This document shows positions 15,850-23,429 of a stretch of DNA of 38,165 nucleotides, one piece after another. The position numbers were made by a program, and so were the translations under genes. Every line of letters starts with the position of its first letter. Within the stretch, counting starts at the first letter, position 1. Under the pieces are notes generated by a model. That model was not told where the DNA came from and ran no database searches. It saw only the letters and a list, made by a program, of their open reading frames with translations. This DNA is from an uncultured Sphingomonadales bacterium (GTDB lineage Bacteria; Pseudomonadota; Alphaproteobacteria; Sphingomonadales; CAKZYD01), in contig CAKZYD010000227.1 in NCBI GenBank assembly GCA_937884085.1, positions 1 through 38,165 on the forward strand, in the 5' to 3' direction.

Positions 15850-16101
15850 ATGGACCCTGTCAATATTCACGCTGCCAAAACCAATTTGTCTCGCCTCGTG
15901 GAGGCGGCTGAGCGGGGTGAAGAGGTGGTCATCGCGCGCGCAGGCAAACCGGTTGTGCGCATGGTCCGCTATGCGGATGACCCACCAAAGCGCCGTCGGC
16001 TAGGTATTTTGGAAGGCAAAGTGCCGCCGTTGCCTGATGATTATGATGATCCTTTGCCCGATGATGTTTTGGCGTCTTTTTACGGTGGAGAGCTGCCTTA
16101 A
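15850..16101 (+). CDS. Phd/YefM-family antitoxin
   Basis: An 83-residue antitoxin. The N-terminal half, NIHAAKTNLSRLVEAAERGE followed by VVIARAGKPVVRMV, is the Phd/YefM DNA-binding fold. The acidic, proline-rich C-terminal part (LPDDYDDPLPDD) is the expected toxin-neutralising tail, unstructured until bound. It is directly followed by the PIN toxin gene with no spacer (TAA then TTG), so translation is coupled. Self-repression through the upstream palindromes is inferred. AAGGAGC upstream of the ATG is a strong ribosome binding site. Confidence 0.92.
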   Translation: MDPVNIHAAKTNLSRLVEAAERGEEVVIARAGKPVVRMVRYADDPPKRRRLGILEGKVPPLPDDYDDPLPDDVLASFYGGELP

Positions 16102-16536
16102 TTGAAGATCTTGCTGGATACGAATGTTCTTCTCTGGGCGCTCGCTAGTCCCGACCGGCTTCAACCTGGCGTTCGGCATGACCTGGAAAATGCTGAGAAT
16201 ACGATCCTGTTCAGCGCGGCGAGTATTTGGGAAATTGCCATTAAATCCGGACTAGGGCGGCCCGATTTCGCTTATGAGCCAATCGAAATTCTCAAAGCAG
16301 CAGAAGCATCCAACTTTGAAGAAATCTTGATCACAAGCAGGATAGCTGCTCGGGTTAAGGGTATGACTCTAAACCATTCTGATCCATTTGATCGATTGAT
16401 CCTAGCGCAGGCAGAGGCAGCAGAGTCGTGGCTATATACCAGCGATAAAAAGCTATGGGACGTATCGCCTATCGTTAAGCCGATAAGGCGGGCTGGGCGA
16501 TCAGATCCCAGCTTACCGGGGTCCCCCGCTGAATAG
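16102..16536 (+). CDS. vapC: VapC-family PIN-domain toxin ribonuclease
   Basis: A PIN-domain ribonuclease of 144 residues starting at a TTG immediately after the antitoxin stop. Catalytic acidic residues are in place: LLDTNVLLWALA at the start, SIWEIAIKSGLG with the conserved Glu, HSDPFDRLILAQA and YTSDKKLW. VapC toxins cleave specific RNAs such as tRNA when freed from their antitoxin. The family normally ends soon after the last motif. Here the frame runs on for a tail, GRSDPSLPGSPAE, that lies antisense to the end of pseI, overlapping it by 62 bases. The tail may be a run-on acquired when the module was placed here. A weak start codon keeps toxin lower than antitoxin, a usual arrangement. 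Confidence 0.9.
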   Translation: MKILLDTNVLLWALASPDRLQPGVRHDLENAENTILFSAASIWEIAIKSGLGRPDFAYEPIEILKAAEASNFEEILITSRIAARVKGMTLNHSDPFDRLILAQAEAAESWLYTSDKKLWDVSPIVKPIRRAGRSDPSLPGSPAE

Positions 16537-17545
16537 TGTTGCGTGCCTTTTGGCCGATAATTGCACTTAAATGCATGGGCTTAAGGCCAAAGCCAGGGCG
16601 GATAGAGCGGACATGCTCCTCGGTAATGGTCTCGCCCGCTTTGATATCGCGTACGAAATAAAGCGAGCGGCGGAACTGTAGATTGCCTTCTTCGGCGGGG
16701 TTGCGCTCATAGCTGGCTGTGCCAAGGGCCTCCCAGGCGGTGCGCGTATCGGTGCAAAGCTGTGTGAGGGCGTCTGGCGTTAAGGAGAAGGCGCTGTCGG
16801 GCCCGTCTTCCGTGTCATCCAGTTGGAAATGCTTTTCGATGAGGCTGGCGCCGAGCGCGATGGACGCGACGGAGACGGCTGTTCCTAAGCTGTGGTCTGA
16901 TAGGCCGATGACGGCGTCAAAGCGGCCTGCCATGTCGGGAATGGTGGCCAAATTCGACTGGCTGGCCGGGGCTGGATAGCCGCTGATGCAATGGAGGAGG
17001 GCCACATCCGTTGCGCCAGCGCCGCGTGCGCAGGCCAAGGCCTCGGCGATTTCTTGGTCATCCGCCATGCCAGTCGAAATGATGAGGGGCTTGCCCGTTT
17101 GGGCAGCTCTTGCGATCAGCGGTAGGTCGATGGCTTCAAAGGAGGCGATTTTGTAAGCGGGGGTGTTGAGGCCTTCCAGCAAATCAATGGCGGTAGCGTC
17201 AAAAGGCGAAGAAAATAGCGTGATGCCAATGTCACGCGCATGGGCAAACAGCATTGGATGCCAATCAAATGGGGTTTGCGCCTCAGCATACAGGTCATAG
17301 AGCCGGTAGCCGTCCCATAGACCGCCTTTGATGCGAAAGTCGGGGCCATCATGATCGAGCGTAATTGTATCGGGGCTGTAACTTTGGATTTTAACAGCGT
17401 CTGCGCCTGCCTCTTTAGCCGCCGTGATGCTTTTTATGGCGCGCTCCAGCGAGCCATTATGATTGGCGGAGAGTTCGGCGATGATATAGGGCGGATGGCC
17501 AGGCCCAATCATCCGGCCGTCAATGGAAAAGGCGCGCGCTGTCAT
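16475..17545 (-). CDS. pseI: Pseudaminic acid synthase
   Basis: A NeuB-family enzyme that condenses phosphoenolpyruvate with a 6-carbon amino sugar to make a nonulosonic acid. The N-terminal barrel shows IIAELSANHNGS, GADAVKIQSYSPDTIT, LFSSPFDATAIDLLE and KPLIISTGMA. A C-terminal antifreeze-like SAF domain (about 290-350) has IKAGETITEEHVRSIRPGFGL. The SYSPDTIT and ANHNGS forms point to the pseudaminic rather than the N-acetylneuraminate branch. The length of 356 is normal. No other pse gene except a possible PseH-like acetyltransferase is in the window. The product usually decorates flagellin or surface polysaccharide. The symporter gene lies 36 bases upstream on the same strand. Confidence 0.9.
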   Translation of the reverse strand: MTARAFSIDGRMIGPGHPPYIIAELSANHNGSLERAIKSITAAKEAGADAVKIQSYSPDTITLDHDGPDFRIKGGLWDGYRLYDLYAEAQTPFDWHPMLFAHARDIGITLFSSPFDATAIDLLEGLNTPAYKIASFEAIDLPLIARAAQTGKPLIISTGMADDQEIAEALACARGAGATDVALLHCISGYPAPASQSNLATIPDMAGRFDAVIGLSDHSLGTAVSVASIALGASLIEKHFQLDDTEDGPDSAFSLTPDALTQLCTDTRTAWEALGTASYERNPAEEGNLQFRRSLYFVRDIKAGETITEEHVRSIRPGFGLKPMHLSAIIGQKARNTIQRGTPVSWDLIAQPALSA

Positions 17546-17581
17546 GCCGCTAAAGTATAGCGGCTATGGTTACCGAGGCGT

Positions 17582-18832
17582 TTAAACGTTGATTGGAACG
17601 GGCGCTTTGCGGTCAAAGGTAGTACGGTCGAGCTCCCCTTCCCAGGCAGCGACCACCGTGGCGACCATGCAATCGCCCGTCACGTTGGTGGCTGTGCGCA
17701 TCATATCGAGAATGCGGTCCACCCCGGCGAACAAGGCCACCGCTTCAATGGGCAGGCCGACGGATGAGAGCACCATGGGAATGAGAATCAGGCCAGCGGA
17801 GGGCACGCCGGCTGCGCCAATACTGGCCAAGGTGCCCGTGAGGACGATGGTGGCATAATCGACAAAAGTCAGATCAACGCCAAAAGCTTGGGCTACGAAA
17901 ATCGCGGCGATGCCCATGTAAATAGCTGTGCCATCCATATTCATGGTGGCCCCAAGCGGCAAAACAAAGCTCGAGACCGGGCGGGAGACGCCAAGCTGCT
18001 CTTCCACGCAGCTCATGGACACCGGCAGTGTGCCGGATGATGTTGAGGTCGAATAGGCCACCAGCTGCGCGTCGCGGATGCCTTTCAGGAACCGAAACGG
18101 ATTGAGCCGCATGAGGAGGACCAAGAACAGCGTGATGATGACCGCGATATGCGCGATGCAGGCGGTATAAAGCGTGATGATCAATCGGCCCAGCGGCAGC
18201 AGGATATCGAGCCCTTGTGTGCCCACGACCCATGCGATGAGGCCGAAGACGCCATACGGCGCCATTTCCATCGCCCAATGCGTGATTTTATAAATTACGT
18301 CGGCGGCACTGACGAAAAGGCGGCGCGCAGGCCCTGCCTTCTCCCCCACAGCATTGATCGCAAGGCCGGTCAGGAGCGCGATGAAGATGATTTGAAGGAC
18401 ATCCGCCCGCGCCAAAGCATCGACGGGATTGGTAGGGATGATGTTGGTGAGCAAGTCTTTGATTGAGATGGTTTTTTCAAGGCTTCTCGGGTCGCCCAGC
18501 GAATCCACAGGGGCGCCAACACCGGGCGAAAACAGCATGGCAAAGAGGAGGCCCATGGAGACCGCAATGGATGTGGTGAGGAAGTAAATCCCCATGGTTT
18601 TGGCACCGATACGGCCCATACGGCCCATATCGTCCATGGAGGTGACGCCGGTCACCAAGGAAATGAAGATGAGCGGCACAATGAGCATCTTGATGGCGCG
18701 GATAAACAAGTCGCCAATGATTTTTAGCTCATTGGCGATGGCTGGGCTAATCAGGAGGCCCACAATAACGCCCAGCACCAAACCGATGAGAACCCGAAGC
18801 CAGAGCGGCTGGCTTTGCCATTTTGTCCACAT
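17582..18832 (-). CDS. Dicarboxylate/amino acid:cation symporter (DAACS family)
   Basis: A 416-residue inner-membrane sodium- or proton-coupled carrier of the GltP/DctA/glutamate transporter family. Marks of the family are the Ser-rich hairpin YSTSTSSGTLPVSM, the NMDGTAIYMG motif in helix 7, GVPSAGLILIPMVL and the substrate-binding DRILDMMRTATNVTGD near the end. The Arg and Asp in that last motif fit acidic amino acids or C4-dicarboxylates. The protein is hydrophobic throughout, with about eight segments plus two re-entrant loops as in the known fold. Whether it shares a transcript with pseI is open. Nothing links it in function to the neighbours. Confidence 0.92.
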   Translation of the reverse strand: MWTKWQSQPLWLRVLIGLVLGVIVGLLISPAIANELKIIGDLFIRAIKMLIVPLIFISLVTGVTSMDDMGRMGRIGAKTMGIYFLTTSIAVSMGLLFAMLFSPGVGAPVDSLGDPRSLEKTISIKDLLTNIIPTNPVDALARADVLQIIFIALLTGLAINAVGEKAGPARRLFVSAADVIYKITHWAMEMAPYGVFGLIAWVVGTQGLDILLPLGRLIITLYTACIAHIAVIITLFLVLLMRLNPFRFLKGIRDAQLVAYSTSTSSGTLPVSMSCVEEQLGVSRPVSSFVLPLGATMNMDGTAIYMGIAAIFVAQAFGVDLTFVDYATIVLTGTLASIGAAGVPSAGLILIPMVLSSVGLPIEAVALFAGVDRILDMMRTATNVTGDCMVATVVAAWEGELDRTTFDRKAPVPINV

Positions 18833-18885
18833 ACGTTTGTCTTCCAGCTCCTACTTCGTGTATCTTCAACCCATTAAAGCCGCAG

Positions 18886-18904
18886 TCCTGAACTTGATTC
18901 AGGA
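18886..18904. repeat. Palindromic repeat TCCTGAACTTGATTCAGGA (copy 1)
   Basis: A 19-base imperfect palindrome, TCCTGAACTTGATTCAGGA, in the spacer between the divergent symporter and acetyltransferase genes. The same element recurs at 20885 and, inverted, at 20940. The dispersed copies are confined to intergenic DNA, which fits a REP-like family common in alphaproteobacteria. Confidence 0.75.
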
Positions 18905-19003
18905 CCTGTTCCCGCTTTATGGAGGGGCGATGCGTAAACACTGACGTCATATAAAGACCGGCCTCTTCTTGGCCTTTCTCACTGGCTGTGGCAAGGCATC
19001 CTC

Positions 19004-19444
19004 ATGATCGAAATCACTTTGCGCCTTGCGACAGCCGCTGACAGCGCCATGCTGCTTGAATGGCGCAATGACCCTGTCACCCGGGCGTCATCCTTGACGC
19101 AAGAGGCGGTGAGCGCTGAAGACCATGAAATTTGGTTTGGCCGTAGCCTGCGGTCAAAGCGGCGGACAGTTTGGATCGCTGAGTCGCAGGGTGTACCCAT
19201 CGGTACGGCCCGGCTCGACGCACATCAGGGGTATGATGAACTTAGTTGGACAATTGCGCCCAGTGCCCGCGGCAAAGGCTATGGCAAAGCCATGGTAGCC
19301 GTTGCCCTCAAACAGACGCAAGGACCGGTCCGCGCGCGCATACGCATAGAAAATAAGGCGAGTGAAGCTGTTGCGCGCGCCTGCGGTTTTGACTTTATGG
19401 TTGCAGAGGGCGGGATGGGAACATGGTTGTTTCGTTCCAGCTAA
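19004..19444 (+). CDS. GNAT-family N-acetyltransferase, PseH-like
   Basis: A 146-residue GNAT enzyme. The opening LRLATAADSAMLLEWRNDPVTRASS with a following HEIWF motif is the form seen in sugar-nucleotide acetyltransferases such as PseH and in the C-terminal part of PseG-PseH fusions. The acetyl-CoA loop is APSARGKGYGKAM and the C-terminal strand is IENKASEAVARACGFDF. The nearby pseI makes a role in pseudaminic acid synthesis, acetylating the UDP-4-amino sugar, a reasonable inference. The two genes are on opposite strands and separated by the symporter, so the link is only positional. Other acyl acceptors cannot be excluded. Confidence 0.8.
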   Translation: MIEITLRLATAADSAMLLEWRNDPVTRASSLTQEAVSAEDHEIWFGRSLRSKRRTVWIAESQGVPIGTARLDAHQGYDELSWTIAPSARGKGYGKAMVAVALKQTQGPVRARIRIENKASEAVARACGFDFMVAEGGMGTWLFRSS

Positions 19445-19504
19445 CGGTCCGTTTTTAACGCACTATTTGATTTCAGAAGCGCAAACGCCATATTGTTTGG
19501 CAAA

Positions 19505-20236
19505 ATGAAAGCGGTGCTCTGGGAGGAGCCCATGGCCTTAGGTGCTTATCTCGATTCGATTATTGCGCGCGATCCTGCAGCGCGATCGCGCATTGGCGTG
19601 GCCCTCCTCTATCCTGGCGTGCACGCCGTGGGCCTCCACAAACTGGCCCACTGGTTGTGGCAGCGGCGGCTTACCTTTTTAGCGCGCTGGGTTAGCCAGA
19701 TATCCCGTACCTTCACGGGCATTGAAATTCACCCCGCGGCCCGAATCGGTCGAGACTTTTTCATTGACCATGGCATGGGCGTGGTGATTGGCGAAACCGC
19801 AGAAATTGGCGATAATGTCACCCTTTATCACAGCGTCACCCTTGGCGGTGTAAACCCCACAAATGGCAAGGGCGGCAAGCGCCACCCAACGCTAGAAGAT
19901 GGCGTCATCGTTGGTGCTGGCGCACAGATATTGGGTGCGATTACCGTTGGCGCCCGCGCCCGTGTTGGCGCGAATGCTGTGGTGACCAAAGCTGTGCCGG
20001 AAGGGGCGACTGTCGTCGGCAATCCCGCCAAGCCAACGCTGGTGGATGGAGAGACGTACGCTCAGCCCTTCGTGCCCTATGGAACGCCCTGCGAAGAGCT
20101 GTTTGACGGCGATTCGCAAAAGATTGATTTGCTGCGCTGTGAGCTAGAACAGATGCGCAAACGGCTTGCGCAGCTAGAAGAGGCGCAGAAAGACGACACA
20201 CCCGCAGCGGCTTGGACCAGCCGCGGCACGCGTTAA
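19505..20236 (+). CDS. cysE: Serine O-acetyltransferase
   Basis: CysE acetylates serine to O-acetylserine, the carbon backbone for cysteine. The helical N-terminal part has [11 protein letters not shown] and the HKLAHWLW motif. The left-handed beta-helix follows with [38 protein letters not shown] and GKRHPTLED, including the catalytic His-Asp region, then hexapeptide repeats to about residue 180. The tail of about 60 residues with a short coiled-coil-like Glu/Arg/Leu stretch is longer than in minimal forms. The track starts at a TTG. The ATG at 19505 is used here, and the ATG at 19532 is also possible, with GGGAGGAG very close before it. Confidence 0.93.
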   Translation: MKAVLWEEPMALGAYLDSIIARDPAARSRIGVALLYPGVHAVGLHKLAHWLWQRRLTFLARWVSQISRTFTGIEIHPAARIGRDFFIDHGMGVVIGETAEIGDNVTLYHSVTLGGVNPTNGKGGKRHPTLEDGVIVGAGAQILGAITVGARARVGANAVVTKAVPEGATVVGNPAKPTLVDGETYAQPFVPYGTPCEELFDGDSQKIDLLRCELEQMRKRLAQLEEAQKDDTPAAAWTSRGTR

Positions 20237-20247
20237 GAGCTGCCGCT

Positions 20248-20871
20248 ATGGCGGCAAAGGATAGCCTGCTTGCTTTGATTTCAGAGCGCTATCAGCCGGG
20301 CACCCCTGTGACGCCTGACGTTGATGAGGCTGTCAAAGCAGCCGCAGCTATAGTGGAAGAGGAAACCGGCCCACCCGACTTGGTGAAAAGCCCAGCGCTG
20401 GTCAATGGCATTTGGCAGCTGCGCTTTGATAGCCGGGATTTGCTTCATACATCGAAAGACATGGCCCGCATGTCTGGGGGCTTGCTGCCGGAGCAAAGCA
20501 TTCGCATTGACAATTGCTTCCAGGAGCTGATGGCCCCGACAGATGTGGCTCCTGGCTTTTACCGCAACACTATGGTGATGGAGCAAGCCGGCATTGGCTT
20601 TCTCTACCAATCCACCGCGTCTTTCGTGGTTGAGCCGGAAGCACCCAATGTGTTCCAGGTATCCTTTAGTACCACCAGCTTTATTCCGCTCAAAGCCAGC
20701 GACGGCCCAAGCGCTGTGCGGCAAGCGTTAAACATGCCAGCGCATATGCCAATGCATCATGTGCAAAGCCCAGCCATCGGGCCCTTCCCATCAACCGTGA
20801 CCTATTGTGATGACACGCTGCGGATGAACCGCGGTTCTGACTATATCGCCGTCTTAGAGCGCGTGGCTTGA
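20248..20871 (+). CDS. PAP/fibrillin-domain protein
   Basis: A 207-residue protein that resembles the plastid lipid-associated protein (PAP/fibrillin) family of plants and cyanobacteria, a lipocalin-like fold. The matching parts are LVNGIWQLRFDSRDLL near residue 50, corresponding to the family's NGxWxLLYTS entry strand, and the closing STVTYCDDTLRMNRGSDYIAVL, corresponding to the LDExLRIxRG end motif. In cyanobacteria and plastids these proteins associate with membranes and bind small hydrophobic molecules; a role here is unknown. The track start overlaps cysE. The ATG at 20248, 11 bases after the cysE stop, is preferred. It is probably co-transcribed with cysE. No signal peptide is visible. 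Confidence 0.62.
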   Translation: MAAKDSLLALISERYQPGTPVTPDVDEAVKAAAAIVEEETGPPDLVKSPALVNGIWQLRFDSRDLLHTSKDMARMSGGLLPEQSIRIDNCFQELMAPTDVAPGFYRNTMVMEQAGIGFLYQSTASFVVEPEAPNVFQVSFSTTSFIPLKASDGPSAVRQALNMPAHMPMHHVQSPAIGPFPSTVTYCDDTLRMNRGSDYIAVLERVA

Positions 20872-20884
20872 CCTATCTCCGCAA

Positions 20885-20958
20885 CCCTGAACTTGATTCA
20901 GGGTCTGGCGCCGAGAAAGTCTTTGGAAGCTGATAGAGGTCCTGAATCTAGTTCAGGA
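20885..20958. repeat. Two inverted copies of the CCTGAACTTGATTCAGG palindrome (copies 2 and 3)
   Basis: The 100-base spacer between the convergent fibrillin-like and yaaA genes contains CCCTGAACTTGATTCAGGG at 20885-20903 and TCCTGAATCTAGTTCAGGA at 20940-20958. The second is the reverse complement of the 18886 copy with one base changed. Each can form a hairpin of about 8 base pairs. Their place between two converging genes would suit transcription termination or mRNA 3'-end protection in both directions. Confidence 0.75.
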
Positions 20959-20971
20959 CTACGGACTTCAT

Positions 20972-21760
20972 TCAGGCCGCGTGCGCAGAGCGGGTATCGG
21001 CACGGCTGAAGACCCAGGTGGTGCCTTTCGATAGGCCCGAATCAAAGCTGTAGCCATCGATGTTGAAGTCTTTCAGGCCATCCGCTGTATCGACGGCTTG
21101 ATCAATCATGAAACGGGCCATCTGGCCGCGGGCCTTTTTGGCAAAGAAGCTGATCATCTTGGCCTTGCCATCGCGGTATTCTTTGAACTGCGGCGTGACA
21201 AGGCTCCCAAAGGCTTTGCCATCGACAGCGCCGAAATATTCGTTGGACGCGAGGTTCACCAGCGTCCCGCCATCCACATCCTCTAGCAGAGCCTTGGTCA
21301 GCGTCTGATCCCAAAAGCCGTATAGGTTCTTCGCTTTTTTCGTCGCAAAGTCCGTCCCCATCTCCAAGCGATAAGGCTGCATCAGGTCGAGCGGCCGCAG
21401 CAGCCCATAAAGGCCTGACAGGATGCGGATATGATCCTGGGCATAGGCAAGGCTCTTATCATCCAGGCTATCGGCATCAAGGCCTTGATAGACATCTCCG
21501 CGAAACATGAAGAGCGCTTGCTTTGCATTGGCCAGGTCAAACTCGCCGGTGAAGTCTTTAAAGCGCTGGTGGTTGAGCTGCGCCAAATCATCAGAAATGC
21601 CCATCATGGCCTTCAGGTCCTCTGGCCGCAGGCGGCGCGCTTCTTTCACCAAAGCTTTCGCTTGAGACAAAAATTCCGGCTGCGTGTGCGTATCAACGCC
21701 GGCTGGATTTTCAGCATCCAGGCGCTTTGCGGGGGACAGTACGGCGATCAGATGAGACAT
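20972..21760 (-). CDS. yaaA: Peroxide stress protein YaaA
   Basis: YaaA (formerly DUF328/UPF0246) lowers free iron and limits oxidative damage during peroxide stress in E. coli. The N-terminal LIAVLSPAKRLD, the LYGLLRPLDLMQPYRLEMGT block and LVNLASNEYFGAV are diagnostic, as is the FNIDGYSFDSGLS tail. The track starts at 21775. The ATG at 21760 is preferred because GGAAGGA sits 6 bases upstream and relatives begin MSHLIAVLSP, giving 262 residues, the usual length. It is convergent with the fibrillin-like gene, with palindromic repeats between, and starts close to the divergent exported protein gene. Confidence 0.94.
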   Translation of the reverse strand: MSHLIAVLSPAKRLDAENPAGVDTHTQPEFLSQAKALVKEARRLRPEDLKAMMGISDDLAQLNHQRFKDFTGEFDLANAKQALFMFRGDVYQGLDADSLDDKSLAYAQDHIRILSGLYGLLRPLDLMQPYRLEMGTDFATKKAKNLYGFWDQTLTKALLEDVDGGTLVNLASNEYFGAVDGKAFGSLVTPQFKEYRDGKAKMISFFAKKARGQMARFMIDQAVDTADGLKDFNIDGYSFDSGLSKGTTWVFSRADTRSAHAA

Positions 21761-21819
21761 GAGCATTCCTTCCACTGCATTTTACATAAGGACAGTGCCT
21801 GCTGGATCAACGTGACCTC

Positions 21820-22626
21820 TTGTCAAAAAAGGCTGCTCAGCGCAACGTTAGAGGCATGTATTACGCCTTTGTCGGTATCGCGATGCTCTTCAGCGCGGCA
21901 GCAGCCGTGCTGATGTTGCCTGCAACGCCAAGTGAAGATTTGTCTGCTCGGCTGATCATGGAGCGCACAATAGAAGCGGCTGGCGGCGCGGCCTGGACCG
22001 ATGCGGAAACACTCTCGCTGCGCGGCTACGGTGAGTTTTGGCCAAAGGGCACCGAGGAAGGCAGCTATATCGCTGATGACTACCGCATGTGGCGGGCGTT
22101 TTCAGGCGAACGCACGGTGGCGCATGGGCCCGATGGCTGGGTGCGCATTGAATCGAAACGGGATGGAAACATGATTTTCGCCATTGGGTTCGATGGCGAA
22201 ACGACCTGGACACATCAAGGCATCGTCCCGCCAGACCAGGCTGCCAAAACCTGGGCTAATAATTTCGGCTTCGGTATTATTCGCGAAGCGTTAGAATCGG
22301 GCTTTTCCCTGGTTCGGAAACCAGACGAAATGATTGACGGGCACGCTTGTTACTTTGTCGCAATCATTAGCCCCGATGGCGCGGAAACCCTGTTTGCCAT
22401 GGATAAAGACGATTTGGCCATCCGCTATGTGGGCTTTGATACACCGCGCGGCTGGCACGAACGCCGCTATAGTGATTTTGTCATGCTCGATAACCCCAAA
22501 TGGCGCCAAGCCCGCCGGGTGCGGCTTTTTTACGATGGCATAAAAGCCAATGAGATTTATTGGGAAGAGACCCAGGTCAATGTGCCGCTGGACCAAGATT
22601 GGTTCCGCTATCCAGGAGAGAAGTGA
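21820..22626 (+). CDS. Exported protein of unknown function, LolA-like appearance
   Basis: I do not recognise a named family with confidence. An N-terminal hydrophobic segment, YYAFVGIAMLFSAAAAVLMLP, is a signal peptide or anchor. The rest, about 230 residues, is rich in beta-strand patterns with repeated Trp and Gly turns (WTDAETLSLRGYGEFW, GPDGWVRIESKRDG, FDGETTWTHQG) and ends in NEIYWEETQVNVPLD. This is the look of the LolA/LolB-like half-barrel of periplasmic outer-membrane lipoprotein proteins. The start is uncertain: TTG at 21820 or ATG at 21856. Its TGA overlaps the ATG of the DUF1838 gene, so the two are coupled and may work together in the envelope. Confidence 0.7.
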   Translation: MSKKAAQRNVRGMYYAFVGIAMLFSAAAAVLMLPATPSEDLSARLIMERTIEAAGGAAWTDAETLSLRGYGEFWPKGTEEGSYIADDYRMWRAFSGERTVAHGPDGWVRIESKRDGNMIFAIGFDGETTWTHQGIVPPDQAAKTWANNFGFGIIREALESGFSLVRKPDEMIDGHACYFVAIISPDGAETLFAMDKDDLAIRYVGFDTPRGWHERRYSDFVMLDNPKWRQARRVRLFYDGIKANEIYWEETQVNVPLDQDWFRYPGEK

Positions 22627-23429
22627 TGTTTAAGTATTTTCTGATCGCGGCTGCGCTTATGAGCCCGGCTTATGCTGGCGATTTTAGCCAAGACAGCTAC
22701 GACGCCTTTGTCTCTGCGCGGACGGGCGATGGCGCGCCGGTCTATTGGTACTCAACCGGTACGGTGCGCGCCTATCCCTCCGGCGAAACGCTTTTCATTA
22801 TGGAGGGCTATGATACGGCGCGCTCAGAAAAGGTGAGCGATACCAAAACCCAGCAATATTCCCGCAAGACCTATATTTTTCGCGATCCCGAGACCGGTGA
22901 GGTGCTGAAAACCTATAACGGCAAGGATGTGGACGCCATCGCCTACCCCTATCAGTTCATCACCTATGAGCTGGTGGGCGATGATATGGAAACCACCGTC
23001 GAGCAAGGCGCAGGAAAAGCCGTCCGCACCATTGGCCCAAGCCGCGGTATGTCTGTGAAAGAGATTGATGGCACGCTGGTTTATACGGCGCCGCTGTTTC
23101 TAGATTTCCCCGCAGGGCCCACAGCCCGCTATCAAGCCTGGGAAAACTATGACTTTTTTATCCAGCCTGAGGGCACAAAGGGCGAGCGCCATCAGCTGAG
23201 CTGGGCGCGCTATGGTGACCTGCCTGCCTGGGCTGGTAAAGGCAAATGCATCATGCACATGGTCTCTTGGCGTGTCGAAGAGTATGAGGACGTGCCAGAG
23301 CGCTTTCGCACCTATATCGAAGCTGATGCGCCGCTTTGGAAAGCGCCGCCCAAAGACTTAGCGGATATCCGCCGCCTCCAAGGCGTGACGGAGGAAAACA
23401 AGGGCTTTTCCGCTAAAGAGAGCCGGTAG
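22626..23429 (+). CDS. DUF1838-family exported protein
   Basis: The track starts at 22560 within the previous gene. The ATG at 22626, overlapping that gene's TGA and preceded by AGGAGAG, gives a clean signal peptide (MFKYFLIAAALMSPAYAGD, cleavage after AYA) and 267 residues. The mature protein matches my memory of DUF1838: YIFRDPETGEVLKTY, then LSWARYGDLPAWAGKGKC and a Trp-Arg strand with a PERFRTYIE tail. The function of DUF1838 is not known to me. The overlap with the preceding exported protein indicates a two-gene envelope operon. It ends convergent with the methyltransferase, overlapping it by 17 bases. Confidence 0.78.
   Translation: MFKYFLIAAALMSPAYAGDFSQDSYDAFVSARTGDGAPVYWYSTGTVRAYPSGETLFIMEGYDTARSEKVSDTKTQQYSRKTYIFRDPETGEVLKTYNGKDVDAIAYPYQFITYELVGDDMETTVEQGAGKAVRTIGPSRGMSVKEIDGTLVYTAPLFLDFPAGPTARYQAWENYDFFIQPEGTKGERHQLSWARYGDLPAWAGKGKCIMHMVSWRVEEYEDVPERFRTYIEADAPLWKAPPKDLADIRRLQGVTEENKGFSAKESR

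Noticed and set aside
15801-17545. Defence island or mobile element around the toxin-antitoxin pair
   Set aside because: No integrase, transposase, attachment repeat or further defence gene is present; the flanking genes are ordinary metabolism.
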